Assembly: GCA_964551735.1 (NCBI GenBank)
Contig: CAZKEF010000013.1
Coordinates: forward strand, 80,816-144,815
From: DAOUAT01 sp964551735
GTDB lineage: Bacteria; Chloroflexota; Anaerolineae; CG2-30-64-16
Direction: 5' to 3'
Length of the DNA stretch: 64,000 nt
The position numbers were made by a program, and so were the translations under genes. The notes beneath the pieces were generated by a model, which did not search any database, was not told the DNA's origin, and saw nothing but the letters and a program-made list of their open reading frames with translations. The first letter of the stretch is position 1, and each line of letters begins with the position of its first letter. Shown in pieces: positions 27,120-34,432 of this stretch.

Positions 27120-27710
27120 TTACCCGCCGATCTCGAGGCGGGCAAACCGGCGCACCATGATGTTCTCGCCGAGCTTGGCGATGGTCGCCTTGATCAGGTC
27201 CCTGACCTTCATGCTCTCATCTTTGATATAGGCCTGTTCCAGCAAGACGTTGTCCTCGTAGAACTTGGCCAGTTTGCCCTCGACGATCTTATCAGCGATC
27301 TCGGCCGGCTTGTTAGGATCCACTTCGGCGCGGAATTGCGCCACCTGCTGCGCCAACACATCCGCCGGGATGTCCTCGATGCGCGGGTAGTTGGGGCGGC
27401 TGGCGACAACCTGCATGGCCAGCTCTTTGCACAGCATCTGGAACTGCTCGGTCCGGGCGACAAAATCGCTCTCGCAGTTCACTTCCACCAACGCGGCGAC
27501 CTTGCTGCCCGTGTGGACATAATGACCGATCAGACCCTCGTTGGCCACCCGGTCCGCTTTCTTCGCAGCCTGCGCCAGGCCCTTTTCGCGCAGCAACTCG
27601 GTCGCACGGCCAAAGTCGCCGTTGGTTGCTTCCAATGTCTTACGACAATCCAATACACCTGCGCCCGTAAGCGCGCGCAGCTCTTTCACCATCGCGGCAG
27701 TGATTTCCAC
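27120..27710 (-). CDS. tsf: Elongation factor Ts
   Basis: The 196-residue nucleotide exchange factor for EF-Tu is the short form seen in Thermus-like and chloroplast-like lineages. The signature LRALTGAGVLDCRKTLEATNG begins at residue 9, and VNCESDFVARTEQF and the C-terminal GENIMVRRFARLE are conserved. GTG at 27710 is the start: AGGAG lies six bases upstream, and MEITAAMVKELR then matches the usual N terminus. The upstream in-frame ATG at 27740 is rejected. It lies 38 bases after rpsB. Confidence 0.96.
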   Translation of the reverse strand: MEITAAMVKELRALTGAGVLDCRKTLEATNGDFGRATELLREKGLAQAAKKADRVANEGLIGHYVHTGSKVAALVEVNCESDFVARTEQFQMLCKELAMQVVASRPNYPRIEDIPADVLAQQVAQFRAEVDPNKPAEIADKIVEGKLAKFYEDNVLLEQAYIKDESMKVRDLIKATIAKLGENIMVRRFARLEIGG

Positions 27711-27747
27711 AATAAACTCCTCGGTATGAAACTGATTCAAACGGCGT

Positions 27748-28632
27748 CTATTCGCTGCTTTCGGTTTCGTCCACGCCCTCGGCTAACTTAGCCAGGGTGG
27801 ACGGCCCAAGATAATCCTCAACCGATCCTTCCGGTTCCTCGAAAGCCTGCATATCCTTCAGGCTCGCGCGGGTCGGCTTCTTCTCGTCCTCCTCAGGCAC
27901 GATATAAGCCTCGGGTTGCGACGCGGCGCGATCCGCCTCGTCAATTGCGCGCATCTGCAAGCCCTCGATCACGGCATCAGCGATCTTGCCGGCCATCAGT
28001 TTGATAGCGCGGATCGCGTCATCGTTGGACGGGATGGGGTAATCAATGGGATCCGGATCGCAATTGGTGTCCACCATGGCCACGATGGGGACATGGAGCT
28101 TGTTGGCCTCGGTCACGGCCAGTGATTCACGCTGCACGTCCACGATGAACAGAAGATCCGGAAGGTGCGTCATAGTGCGCAGGCCGCCGATGCGGGTGTG
28201 AAGCCGCGCCATCTCATTGCGCAGCAATAGCGCTTCTTTCTTCGGCAGGCGATCCAGTTCACCACTGGCTTCGCGGCGTTCCAGATCTTGCATGTAATCA
28301 ATGCGTTGACGGATAGTGCGGAAGTTGGTCAGGCTGCCACCCAGCCAGCGCTGGGTGATGAACGGCATACCGCAGCGTTCAGCTTCCTGCCGGATGGTTT
28401 CCTGGGCCTGCTTCTTGGTGCCCACGAAAAGCACCAGGCCACCTTCGCGCACGGTATCACGCACGGTTTGGTAGGCAGTGTTGACCTGGCGCATGGTTTG
28501 CTGCAGGTCAATGATGTGAATACCGTTGCGCTCAGTGAAGATGTAAGTGCGCATCTTCGGGTGCCAACGGCGGGTTCGATGCCCAAAGTGGACACCGGCT
28601 TCCAGCAACTGCTTCATGGAGATGACGGACAC
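27748..28632 (-). CDS. rpsB: Small ribosomal subunit protein S2
   Basis: The 294-residue product shows the S2 signature near the N terminus (LLEAGVHFGHRTRRWHPKM), then GIHIIDLQQT, FVGTKKQAQETI, RWLGGSLTNF, and the second signature with VDTNCDPDPIDYPIPSNDDAIRA. A C-terminal acidic tail of about 60 residues extends beyond the core. It starts at GTG after AAGGAAAAC. It is the first gene of the operon, with a promoter at 28754-28783 and a structured leader. Confidence 0.97.
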   Translation of the reverse strand: MSVISMKQLLEAGVHFGHRTRRWHPKMRTYIFTERNGIHIIDLQQTMRQVNTAYQTVRDTVREGGLVLFVGTKKQAQETIRQEAERCGMPFITQRWLGGSLTNFRTIRQRIDYMQDLERREASGELDRLPKKEALLLRNEMARLHTRIGGLRTMTHLPDLLFIVDVQRESLAVTEANKLHVPIVAMVDTNCDPDPIDYPIPSNDDAIRAIKLMAGKIADAVIEGLQMRAIDEADRAASQPEAYIVPEEDEKKPTRASLKDMQAFEEPEGSVEDYLGPSTLAKLAEGVDETESSE

Positions 28633-28661
28633 GTTTTCCTTTTCCTTTCCGTTTAGACTTC

Positions 28662-28723
28662 CGCCTGCCTGGACACTGGGACCCGGCGCGTCGGCCCGGG
28701 CACGGCCAGTCGGAAGGCAGGCG
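28662..28723 (-). promoter_or_regulatory. Structured rpsB leader hairpin
   Basis: Three stacked stems: CGCCTGCCT (28662-28670) with AGGCAGGCG (28715-28723), ACTGG (28675-28679) with CCAGT (28706-28710), and CCCGG (28682-28686) with CCGGG (28696-28700). It lies between the promoter and the S2 start. S2 leaders are known autoregulatory targets in other bacteria; whether this one is homologous was not tested. Confidence 0.55.
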
Positions 28724-28753
28724 TGTATAATCAGGCTAGTAGCCCGAAGAATT

Positions 28754-28783
28754 AGTATAGCATAGGGGTGTCAGGAGAGGCAA
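28754..28783 (-). promoter_or_regulatory. Promoter of the rpsB-tsf-pyrH-frr-uppS-cdsA operon
   Basis: Minus strand: -35 TTGCCT (28778-28783), an 18-base spacer and -10 TATACT (28754-28759). The leader would be about 115 bases. Confidence 0.6.
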
Positions 28784-28823
28784 GTTAGGCGTCATGTGCT
28801 TTTCGGTTATTGCTGTCTGGGAA

Positions 28824-28854
28824 TTGGGCAGGGATCGGGGGAGTGTGTTATACT
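28824..28854 (+). promoter_or_regulatory. Possible promoter of the Trm112-like gene
   Basis: A good -10 TATACT (28849-28854) is preceded by TTGGGC (28824-28829) at a long 19-base spacing. The -10 is convincing, the -35 is not. Confidence 0.35.
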
Positions 28855-28885
28855 CCGCCAAAGACTTCCTGTCATGGAGCTTGCC

Positions 28886-29131
28886 GTGATCGCACAAGAT
28901 CTACTTGAGATTCTCAGGTGTCCGCATTGTGTGTCGGGGCCGACCCGCGCCGCCGGTGATGACCCGGGCCGCTTGGTGCTGGTGAAAGAGGCCTGGCTGG
29001 TGTGCCAGGAGCCTGGCTGCGGACGAAAATATCCCATCCGAGACGATATCCCCGATATGCGCATCGAGTCTGGCACGGCTTGGATGGCAACCGGCGTAGA
29101 TGCCCTGCCCATTCCGCCGCCTGGCCTGTAA
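28886..29131 (+). CDS. Trm112-family zinc-ribbon protein
   Basis: The 81-residue product begins MIAQDLLEILRCPHC and contains C-x2-C early and C-x4-C later (VCQEPGCGRKYPIRDDIPDM), the pattern of Trm112/UPF0434 proteins. In eukaryotes and archaea Trm112 activates methyltransferases; bacterial homologues are less studied. GTG at 28886 is preferred because TGGAG lies six bases upstream, although an in-frame ATG at 28874 is possible. It is convergent with the RNase Z gene. Confidence 0.75.
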   Translation: MIAQDLLEILRCPHCVSGPTRAAGDDPGRLVLVKEAWLVCQEPGCGRKYPIRDDIPDMRIESGTAWMATGVDALPIPPPGL

Positions 29132-29153
29132 CAATGTAGGTGGATCCATGGTG

Positions 29154-29187
29154 GGGCGTGTGCAAGAACGGATGTCCTCACATGCCC
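29154..29187. terminator. Hairpin between convergent genes
   Basis: GGGCGTGTG (29154-29162) pairs with CACATGCCC (29179-29187) over 9 bp, including one G-T pair, with a 16-base loop. It lies between the Trm112-like gene and RNase Z, which face each other. There is no T-tract, so its termination role is tentative. Confidence 0.45.
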
Positions 29188-29199
29188 ATGCTCACGCAT

Positions 29200-30162
29200 T
29201 CACAGTCCCTCGTCGGCGCGCTCGCGCACATCCACGCGTTCCAGCGGTTTCTGCTTCACCAGGCGAAACAGGTCGAAATCGCGGGCCACGCTGGTATTGG
29301 GAAAGATTGGCAGCGCTTCATCGAGGATCTGCCTGTTGCTATAGCGCCGTGAGATGTGGTGCAGCACCAGGTGTTTGACACCGGCCTGCCGCGCCAGCCA
29401 GGCGCCTTGCGCGGCGGTCAGATGCCCAAAGGCCGCGGCGACCTCGCGTTCGGCCTCGGTATAGGTCGCCTCGATAGCCAGCAGATCGGCCCCGGCCGCA
29501 ACTTCGATCAAGTTATCCACCCGTCCTGCATCCCCGACAAAAACCAGGCGCAGCCCGGTTCCTTCCGGCCCCAACACATCGTCCGGCCGAACGATCCGGC
29601 CGTCGGGCAGGGTCACTTCACGGCCAGCTACGAGCTCACGGCGGATCGGCCCCACGGGCACGCCCAACGCCTCTGCCCGTTCGGGCAGGAACGGCCGCCG
29701 CGCCTTTTCTTCGAAACTGTATCCCAACGCTTCAGTGCGCCGATGCTCCACCGGGAACGCGCTGAGGCGGAAGGCATCGTCTTCCAGCAGCACCCCCGGC
29801 TGGATGGCGCGATAGGCGATGTTGACCCTGGCCTCGGCCGAGCCGAACACGACGCGCATCAGCTCACGCACCCGGCCGAGCGCTGCCGGGCCGCCGCAGA
29901 TCTCCATCTGCTCGATGGCTTCCCAGCGGCCGAAGGTGGAAGCCAGCCCGCCCAGCCCCAGGATGTGGTCCAGGTGGCCGTGGGTCAGCAGGATGCGCTC
30001 CAGCCGCTTGAAGCCCAGGCCACTGCGCAGGATCTGGCGCTGCGTGCCTTCGCCGCAATCAATCAGGAAACGATACTCGCGGTGGCTGACCAACGCCGCA
30101 GAAAGGCCGCGTTGCACCGAAGGGGCCGAAGCCGAGGTGCCGAGAAAGACGAGTTCGAACAT
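29200..30162 (-). CDS. rnz: Ribonuclease Z (metallo-beta-lactamase fold)
   Basis: The 320-residue ElaC/RNase Z-type enzyme trims the 3' end of tRNA precursors. It shows MFELVFLGTSASAPS at the N terminus, the metal site HGHLDH (His61, His63, Asp65, His66), FPVEHR, FVGDAG and the C-terminal HHISRRYS. The ATG at 30162 gives the conserved N terminus; the readable extension to 30246 is encoded by a short tandem repeat. It ends close to the Trm112-like gene. Confidence 0.93.
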   Translation of the reverse strand: MFELVFLGTSASAPSVQRGLSAALVSHREYRFLIDCGEGTQRQILRSGLGFKRLERILLTHGHLDHILGLGGLASTFGRWEAIEQMEICGGPAALGRVRELMRVVFGSAEARVNIAYRAIQPGVLLEDDAFRLSAFPVEHRRTEALGYSFEEKARRPFLPERAEALGVPVGPIRRELVAGREVTLPDGRIVRPDDVLGPEGTGLRLVFVGDAGRVDNLIEVAAGADLLAIEATYTEAEREVAAAFGHLTAAQGAWLARQAGVKHLVLHHISRRYSNRQILDEALPIFPNTSVARDFDLFRLVKQKPLERVDVRERADEGL

Positions 30163-30167
30163 AGTGG

Positions 30168-30200
30168 GCGAATCAGCGAATAACGAATCAGCGAATGATG
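30168..30200. repeat. Tandem 15-base repeat CGAATCAGCGAATAA
   Basis: Two nearly identical units, CGAATCAGCGAATAA and CGAATCAGCGAATGA, lie in tandem in the 44-base gap before RNase Z. This is a small repeat of unknown function. Confidence 0.6.
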
Positions 30201-30206
30201 AGGACG

Positions 30207-30680
30207 CTATTTGGCCCTGAGTTGTTTCAGGCCGGCGCCGAACCACATGGCGCCGAAAGCAAAGGGCAGGCCGCCGGCAACGATAGACCAGAACGCTGCG
30301 CCAACGCGGTTAAGCCAGGCGCCGATGAGCATCCCGGCGAGCATGATGAAGCTGCCGATGACCACCGTCGTGATCGCCGGCCGCAGGAACAACGCGCGCA
30401 CGCGGCGCAGGCCCAGGCCGACGGCCAGTGCGCTGGCGAGCAATACCGCCAACTGCCACACCAACGCGCCCCAGGCCGACAGCGTGACAACCCGCTCGAT
30501 ACCGAAGTACAGCGGGGATATGCCGACTACCAGGCCCCAGAGCATCGGCGCGGGCCGACGGCCGCGCGCCCCCGCGCCGATGGCCGCGCCGCCCACGGCG
30601 TGGAACAACGTCAGGCTGCCGAAGATGAGCGCAGTGGCGAATGTCTCGGTCAATGATACCCCAATCAGCGCGCAAGCCAC
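30207..30680 (-). CDS. Small polytopic membrane protein of unknown function
   Basis: A protein of about 157 residues with four or five hydrophobic helices (LIFGSLTLFHAVGG, LWGLVVGISPLYF, LAVLLASALAVGLGL, AITTVVIGSFIMLAGMLIG, FWSIVAGGLPFAFGAMWF). No family is recognised. The start is uncertain: GTG at 30680 overlaps the end of the upstream VTT-domain gene by 16 bases, while TTG at 30653 has GGGG upstream and avoids the overlap. Its tight linkage to the VTT-domain gene suggests co-expression. Confidence 0.6.
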   Translation of the reverse strand: MACALIGVSLTETFATALIFGSLTLFHAVGGAAIGAGARGRRPAPMLWGLVVGISPLYFGIERVVTLSAWGALVWQLAVLLASALAVGLGLRRVRALFLRPAITTVVIGSFIMLAGMLIGAWLNRVGAAFWSIVAGGLPFAFGAMWFGAGLKQLRAK

Positions 30681-31351
30681 TCCAGGATGAGCGGCCCCAG
30701 GCGGCTCATCGTGCCTGCGCCGGCATAGGCCACCAGCGTCGCTTTGAGCACCTTGCCGGCGCCCGTGGCCGCCAAAAACTTCCACACAGGGATCTTCATG
30801 GCGCCAGCGATGATCCCTGCCACATCAAACAAGGGATTCGGGATCAGGCCCAGTACGAAGAGCACCCACAACCCATGCCGTTCCATCCAAGGACGTAAAC
30901 GATTGTACAAGTTCCGATTCTCAACGGCCCCCCGGCCGCTGAATCCCGCAAGGTAGCCGGTCAATTCACCGAGCGTTGAACCCGCTCCGACCGCTAAACC
31001 CACCAGCCAGGGGTTCAGGTTGACCCCGGCCCCGAAAGCCAACGCCAGGCCTGGCGCCGGCAGGATCAAGGTGGCGCTGGCGAGAATGTTGAGCAGAAAC
31101 AGACCTGGGTAGCCATAAGCGCCCAGCCCTGAGAAGCGGTCGCCGTACAGCGCGATGCCCAACGAGAGGGCAATGATGAACAGCAGGGCCAGGATGCGCA
31201 GCAAGAGGCCCGGCTTGCGCGGCGGACGCTCTTCGACCTGTCCGGCGGCGCCCGGCTGGACGGATAGATCGTCCGGGAGCGGCCGGTCAACCGGCTGATG
31301 GGCAGGGGGGAGGGCGGACGGAAGGACTGGAGCCGATTGCGAGCCATTCAT
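30665..31351 (-). CDS. VTT/DedA-like membrane protein
   Basis: The 228-residue product has a Pro-rich cytoplasmic N terminus (about 1-50), then helices at about 52-72 and 78-105, a GELTGYLAGFSGRGA re-entrant-like stretch and the C-terminal LIPNPLFDVAGIIAGAMKIPVWKF. The small-residue-rich G-x-x-x-G and 'PNPLFDVAG' patterns are typical of VTT (SNARE-associated) proteins; DedA relatives are implicated in recycling of undecaprenyl phosphate or phospholipid scrambling. The ATG at 31351 follows AGGAG at short spacing. A longer reading to 31402 is not supported. Confidence 0.75.
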   Translation of the reverse strand: MNGSQSAPVLPSALPPAHQPVDRPLPDDLSVQPGAAGQVEERPPRKPGLLLRILALLFIIALSLGIALYGDRFSGLGAYGYPGLFLLNILASATLILPAPGLALAFGAGVNLNPWLVGLAVGAGSTLGELTGYLAGFSGRGAVENRNLYNRLRPWMERHGLWVLFVLGLIPNPLFDVAGIIAGAMKIPVWKFLAATGAGKVLKATLVAYAGAGTMSRLGPLILEWLAR

Positions 31352-31404
31352 TGCTCCTGGTCCTCTGTCCACCGCCTCCCGTTCCCTGCCTCCTGGCGCC
31401 ATGT

Positions 31405-31887
31405 TTATTCCTCGGCGATGGTCACCGAAAGCATCACGTCGCCCTGTTCGATCTTGTTCACGACATCCTGGCCCTTGGTCACCTGGCCGAAGACGGTGTG
31501 CTTACCGTCCAGCCAGGGTGTGGGCACATGGGTGATGAAGAACTGGCTGCCGTTGGTACCGGGGCCAGCATTCGCCATGGAGAGCACACCCGGCTTATCG
31601 TGCTTCAGCTTCGGGTCGAACTCATCTTTGAAGGTGTAGCCGGGCCCGCCGCGGCCGGTGCCGGTGGGATCACCGCCCTGGATCATGAAATCGTTAATGA
31701 CCCGGTGGAAGGTCACGCCATCGTAATAGCCGTCGCGCGCCAGGCAAACGAAGTTGTTGACTGTGCGCGGGGCCTGGCTGGCATACAGCTTCAAGGTGAT
31801 GACACCGCGGTTGGTGTCTATGGTCGCGATGTAAGTCTTCTTCAAGTCAATCTTAAGCTCGAAGGGCTGAGAATAACGTTTGGGCAT
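31405..31887 (-). CDS. Cytoplasmic cyclophilin-type peptidyl-prolyl isomerase
   Basis: The 160-residue product is a complete cyclophilin domain without a signal peptide. Active-site segments are intact: VTFHRVINDFMIQGGDPTG with the catalytic Arg in FHR, GVLSMANAGPGTNGSQFFI, and WLDGKHTVFGQV. It catalyses cis-trans isomerisation of prolyl bonds during folding. A related exported two-domain cyclophilin is encoded just upstream at 31993-33324, and the repeat-rich gap between them suggests separate transcription or a processed transcript. Confidence 0.94.
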   Translation of the reverse strand: MPKRYSQPFELKIDLKKTYIATIDTNRGVITLKLYASQAPRTVNNFVCLARDGYYDGVTFHRVINDFMIQGGDPTGTGRGGPGYTFKDEFDPKLKHDKPGVLSMANAGPGTNGSQFFITHVPTPWLDGKHTVFGQVTKGQDVVNKIEQGDVMLSVTIAEE

Positions 31888-31894
31888 GATAGTC

Positions 31895-31985
31895 CTCGTC
31901 GTTAGTGGTCAGGCATCAGGGGTCAGGTGCCGGGGGATGGGAGCAAGATTTCTGCCGCTATCTCCTGCCCCCTGTCACCTGATCG
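31895..31985. repeat. Degenerate CAGGGGTCAGGTG-type inverted repeat
   Basis: The 105-base gap between the cyclophilin genes is filled by GTCAGGCATCAGGGGTCAGG on one side and CCCCTGTCACCTGATCGCTG on the other, which are approximate inverse complements built from a TCAGG-containing unit. It could fold as a hairpin or be a remnant of a dispersed element. Confidence 0.4.
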
Positions 31986-31992
31986 CTGACAC

Positions 31993-33324
31993 CTATTTCA
32001 CGCTGATTGTGATGGTCGTGATGAAATCGCCGATGGCCAGCTGCTCGGCCACATCCATGCCGCTGCTGACGCTGCCGAAAATGTTCAGCGGCGTCATGTT
32101 GCCTTCCATATACATGAACGAGATGAAGAACTGGCTGCCGCTGGCCACCACATTACCGGCCTCGTCACCCAACGGATACATGCTGACCGTGCCGGTGATG
32201 ATTTCGCTGGCATTGGCCAGTGGCTCCAACTCCAGCACGTAACCCACGTCACTGGCCGGCTGGCTGGCCGGCGAGCCGGTGACCATATATGATCCGGCCT
32301 CGACGTGAGCAATGGGCATCCCATCGAAGTAGCCTAGGTTAGCCAGCACCACAAAGTTATTAACCGTCATGGGCGCGATCTCTGGGTTAAGATCCAACAC
32401 GATGTCACCCTTGTCCGTCGCAATGGTTGCCTGGTAAGTCTTGGTGAGGTCCAGCGTCATTTCCGGCGGGACGTTGTAGATGCCCTCGCGTTCTTCCAAC
32501 GGCAGGCTGGCCAGAGGGCGGCCTTCACGCGCAACCGGCGGGTTTGGTAGGGGTGTTGGAGTGGGCGTCGGGGTGGGCGCAGGCGTCGGCAGCCGGGACA
32601 CCGTGCCCGTGGTGACGTCAATGCGGGTGATCGCGTCGCCCACGGCGATCTGGTCGACCACATCCATGCCCTCGATCACGAAACCGAAGACGGTGTACCC
32701 GCCGTCCAGGAAGGAAGCATCGCCGGTGGTGATGTAAAACTGGCTGCCGCTGGATCGCCGCTCCGGGTTCACTTCGTCACCGGTGCGCGCCCAGGCCAAC
32801 GCGCCGCGCGGATGGGTGTGGATGATCTCGGCGGGAATGGTATAGCCAGGGCCACCGGAGCCGTCGCCGGCCGGATCGCCGCCCTGGATGACGAAATTGG
32901 GCTCAACGCGGTGGAAGGTCAGGCCGTCGTAGAAACCGTTCAGCGCCAGGGTAATGAAGTTGTTGGCGCTTTCAGGGACGTCGGGGTAGATCTCAGCCAC
33001 GATGTTGCCCTTATCGGTGACGATCGTTGCGATATAGATGGTGCCCGACATGATATACGGCGCGGCCGGACCGGCAAAGCGTTCCACGCGGTCAGCCGCG
33101 GGCAGAGCGGCCAGCGGCCGGCTGCCGTCAGCGGCCGGCGCAGGCACAGTGGGCCGCGCGTCCGGCGTGATCGCCACGACTTCGATGGTGGCGGGCAGGG
33201 GGATCGGCGTCGCTTCTTCAGTGGGCGCAGATGTCGCAGCGGGTGGTATTGTTGCCGGCGGCACACAAGCGGCCAGCGACAGGATGGCCACAAGGGCCAG
33301 GATCAAGAGAACGTGCTTTTTCAA
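31993..33324 (-). CDS. Lipoprotein with two cyclophilin domains, the second degenerate
   Basis: The 443-residue product has a lipobox LAAC (Cys20) and a Pro/Ala/Thr linker. The first cyclophilin domain (about 95-245) keeps LTFHRVEPNFVIQGGDPAG, SGSQFYI and FLDGGYTVFGFV, so it should be active. After a PTPTPTPT linker comes a second cyclophilin domain (about 285-443) in which FHR is replaced by AHVE and QGGD by VTGS, while SGSQFFI and NIFGSVSSGMD remain. The second copy is therefore probably a binding domain. It would assist folding of exported proteins. The gene follows a 100-base gap containing an extended -10-like TGCTATGCT on the minus strand (33371-33379). Confidence 0.9.
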   Translation of the reverse strand: MKKHVLLILALVAILSLAACVPPATIPPAATSAPTEEATPIPLPATIEVVAITPDARPTVPAPAADGSRPLAALPAADRVERFAGPAAPYIMSGTIYIATIVTDKGNIVAEIYPDVPESANNFITLALNGFYDGLTFHRVEPNFVIQGGDPAGDGSGGPGYTIPAEIIHTHPRGALAWARTGDEVNPERRSSGSQFYITTGDASFLDGGYTVFGFVIEGMDVVDQIAVGDAITRIDVTTGTVSRLPTPAPTPTPTPTPLPNPPVAREGRPLASLPLEEREGIYNVPPEMTLDLTKTYQATIATDKGDIVLDLNPEIAPMTVNNFVVLANLGYFDGMPIAHVEAGSYMVTGSPASQPASDVGYVLELEPLANASEIITGTVSMYPLGDEAGNVVASGSQFFISFMYMEGNMTPLNIFGSVSSGMDVAEQLAIGDFITTITISVK

Positions 33325-33427
33325 GAGAGGCTCCTTTTGATGTTACGTACAGGATGATGCGTGATACAACAGCATAGCACAAATGCGCTATCAAGGTATG
33401 CAATATGCACTACGGAGTACAACAGGA

Positions 33428-34432
33428 TCAGGCTGTCTGCTGGAATAACCGCTCCATGCGCCAGATACCGTATAGGCCAACAAATAGCACGCCGACGCCG
33501 ACCGCGTAACCTTCGGGAATGCTGGCCTGCGTCACAAAGGTTGCCAGGACGCCTGCGATGAACGCCAGCAGGTAGCAGATCAACACGGCTTCACGCGGGC
33601 TGCCGGTGAAGCGCGCCAACCGATGGCTCAGGTGATCCTTGCCAGGCGTCGTCAAGGGGTTCAGGCCACGGCGTAGGCGGGACACGATCACGAGGCTGGT
33701 GTCGAACAACGGCACTGCCAACACCAACGCTGGCACCATCCAGGTGACAAACGGTGAGTTGTCGGGAAACCGCAGCTTAATGGCGACGGCGGCCAGGGTG
33801 AAGCCCAGGAACAGGCTGCCAGTGTCGCCCATGAAGATGCGGGCTGGATTGAAGTTGTAGTAGAGAAATCCGATGCAGGCGCCCACCAGCGCAGCAGCCA
33901 GCGCGCCGACCAGATACTGCTTGCTCATAGCTGCGAACAAGAGGAAGAAGAGCGCGGCAATGGCCGCGATCCCGCCGCTCAAGCCATCCATGTTGTCCAG
34001 GAGGTTCATGGCGTTGGTGATCAGCACCACCCAAACCAGGGTCGCTGCGATGTTCAAAACCTGCCACGGCAGGAAAGTGATCCGCACGTCAGTGAGGAGC
34101 AGCACGCCGGCAGCCAGGAACTGGCCGATCAGCTTCACCCAGGGGCTCACCCCCCGGCGATCGTCCCATAACCCTAAAAACGACATCAACGTGGCGCCCA
34201 GGAAGATGCCGGCCACCTGGCTAACGTAGAAACGGTCCCCCAGGAGGATCAGCGCCAGGATCACGGCCAGGTAGATGGCTACGCCGCCCAATAACGGCGT
34301 CGGCACGGTATGCTGTTTGCGCGCGCTAGGCTTATCCACCATGCCGGTGCGACGGGCCGCGCGCTGCACCAACGGGGTCACGCCGAACGCCAGCAGCAGG
34401 GCGCTGGCCAGGATCAAGACGTAGGTGCTCAT
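33428..34432 (-). CDS. Polyprenyl-phosphate sugar-1-phosphate transferase (MraY/WecA/TagO family)
   Basis: The 334-residue polytopic membrane enzyme transfers a sugar-1-phosphate, commonly GlcNAc-1-P, to undecaprenyl phosphate, starting a surface glycan. Motifs: DKPSARKQHTVPTPLLGG, ITNAMNLLDNMDGLSGGIA with the catalytic aspartates, FMGDTGSLFLGF, and the C-terminal GKDHLSHRLARFTGS loop. The variable loop fits WecA/TagO better than MraY. Its ATG overlaps the stop of the O-antigen-ligase-like gene by four bases (ATGA), so the two are translationally coupled. Confidence 0.92.
   Translation of the reverse strand: MSTYVLILASALLLAFGVTPLVQRAARRTGMVDKPSARKQHTVPTPLLGGVAIYLAVILALILLGDRFYVSQVAGIFLGATLMSFLGLWDDRRGVSPWVKLIGQFLAAGVLLLTDVRITFLPWQVLNIAATLVWVVLITNAMNLLDNMDGLSGGIAAIAALFFLLFAAMSKQYLVGALAAALVGACIGFLYYNFNPARIFMGDTGSLFLGFTLAAVAIKLRFPDNSPFVTWMVPALVLAVPLFDTSLVIVSRLRRGLNPLTTPGKDHLSHRLARFTGSPREAVLICYLLAFIAGVLATFVTQASIPEGYAVGVGVLFVGLYGIWRMERLFQQTA

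Noticed and set aside
27711..27740. ATG start for EF-Ts at 27740
   Set aside because: The GTG at 27710 has AGGAG at ideal spacing and gives the family's standard N terminus.
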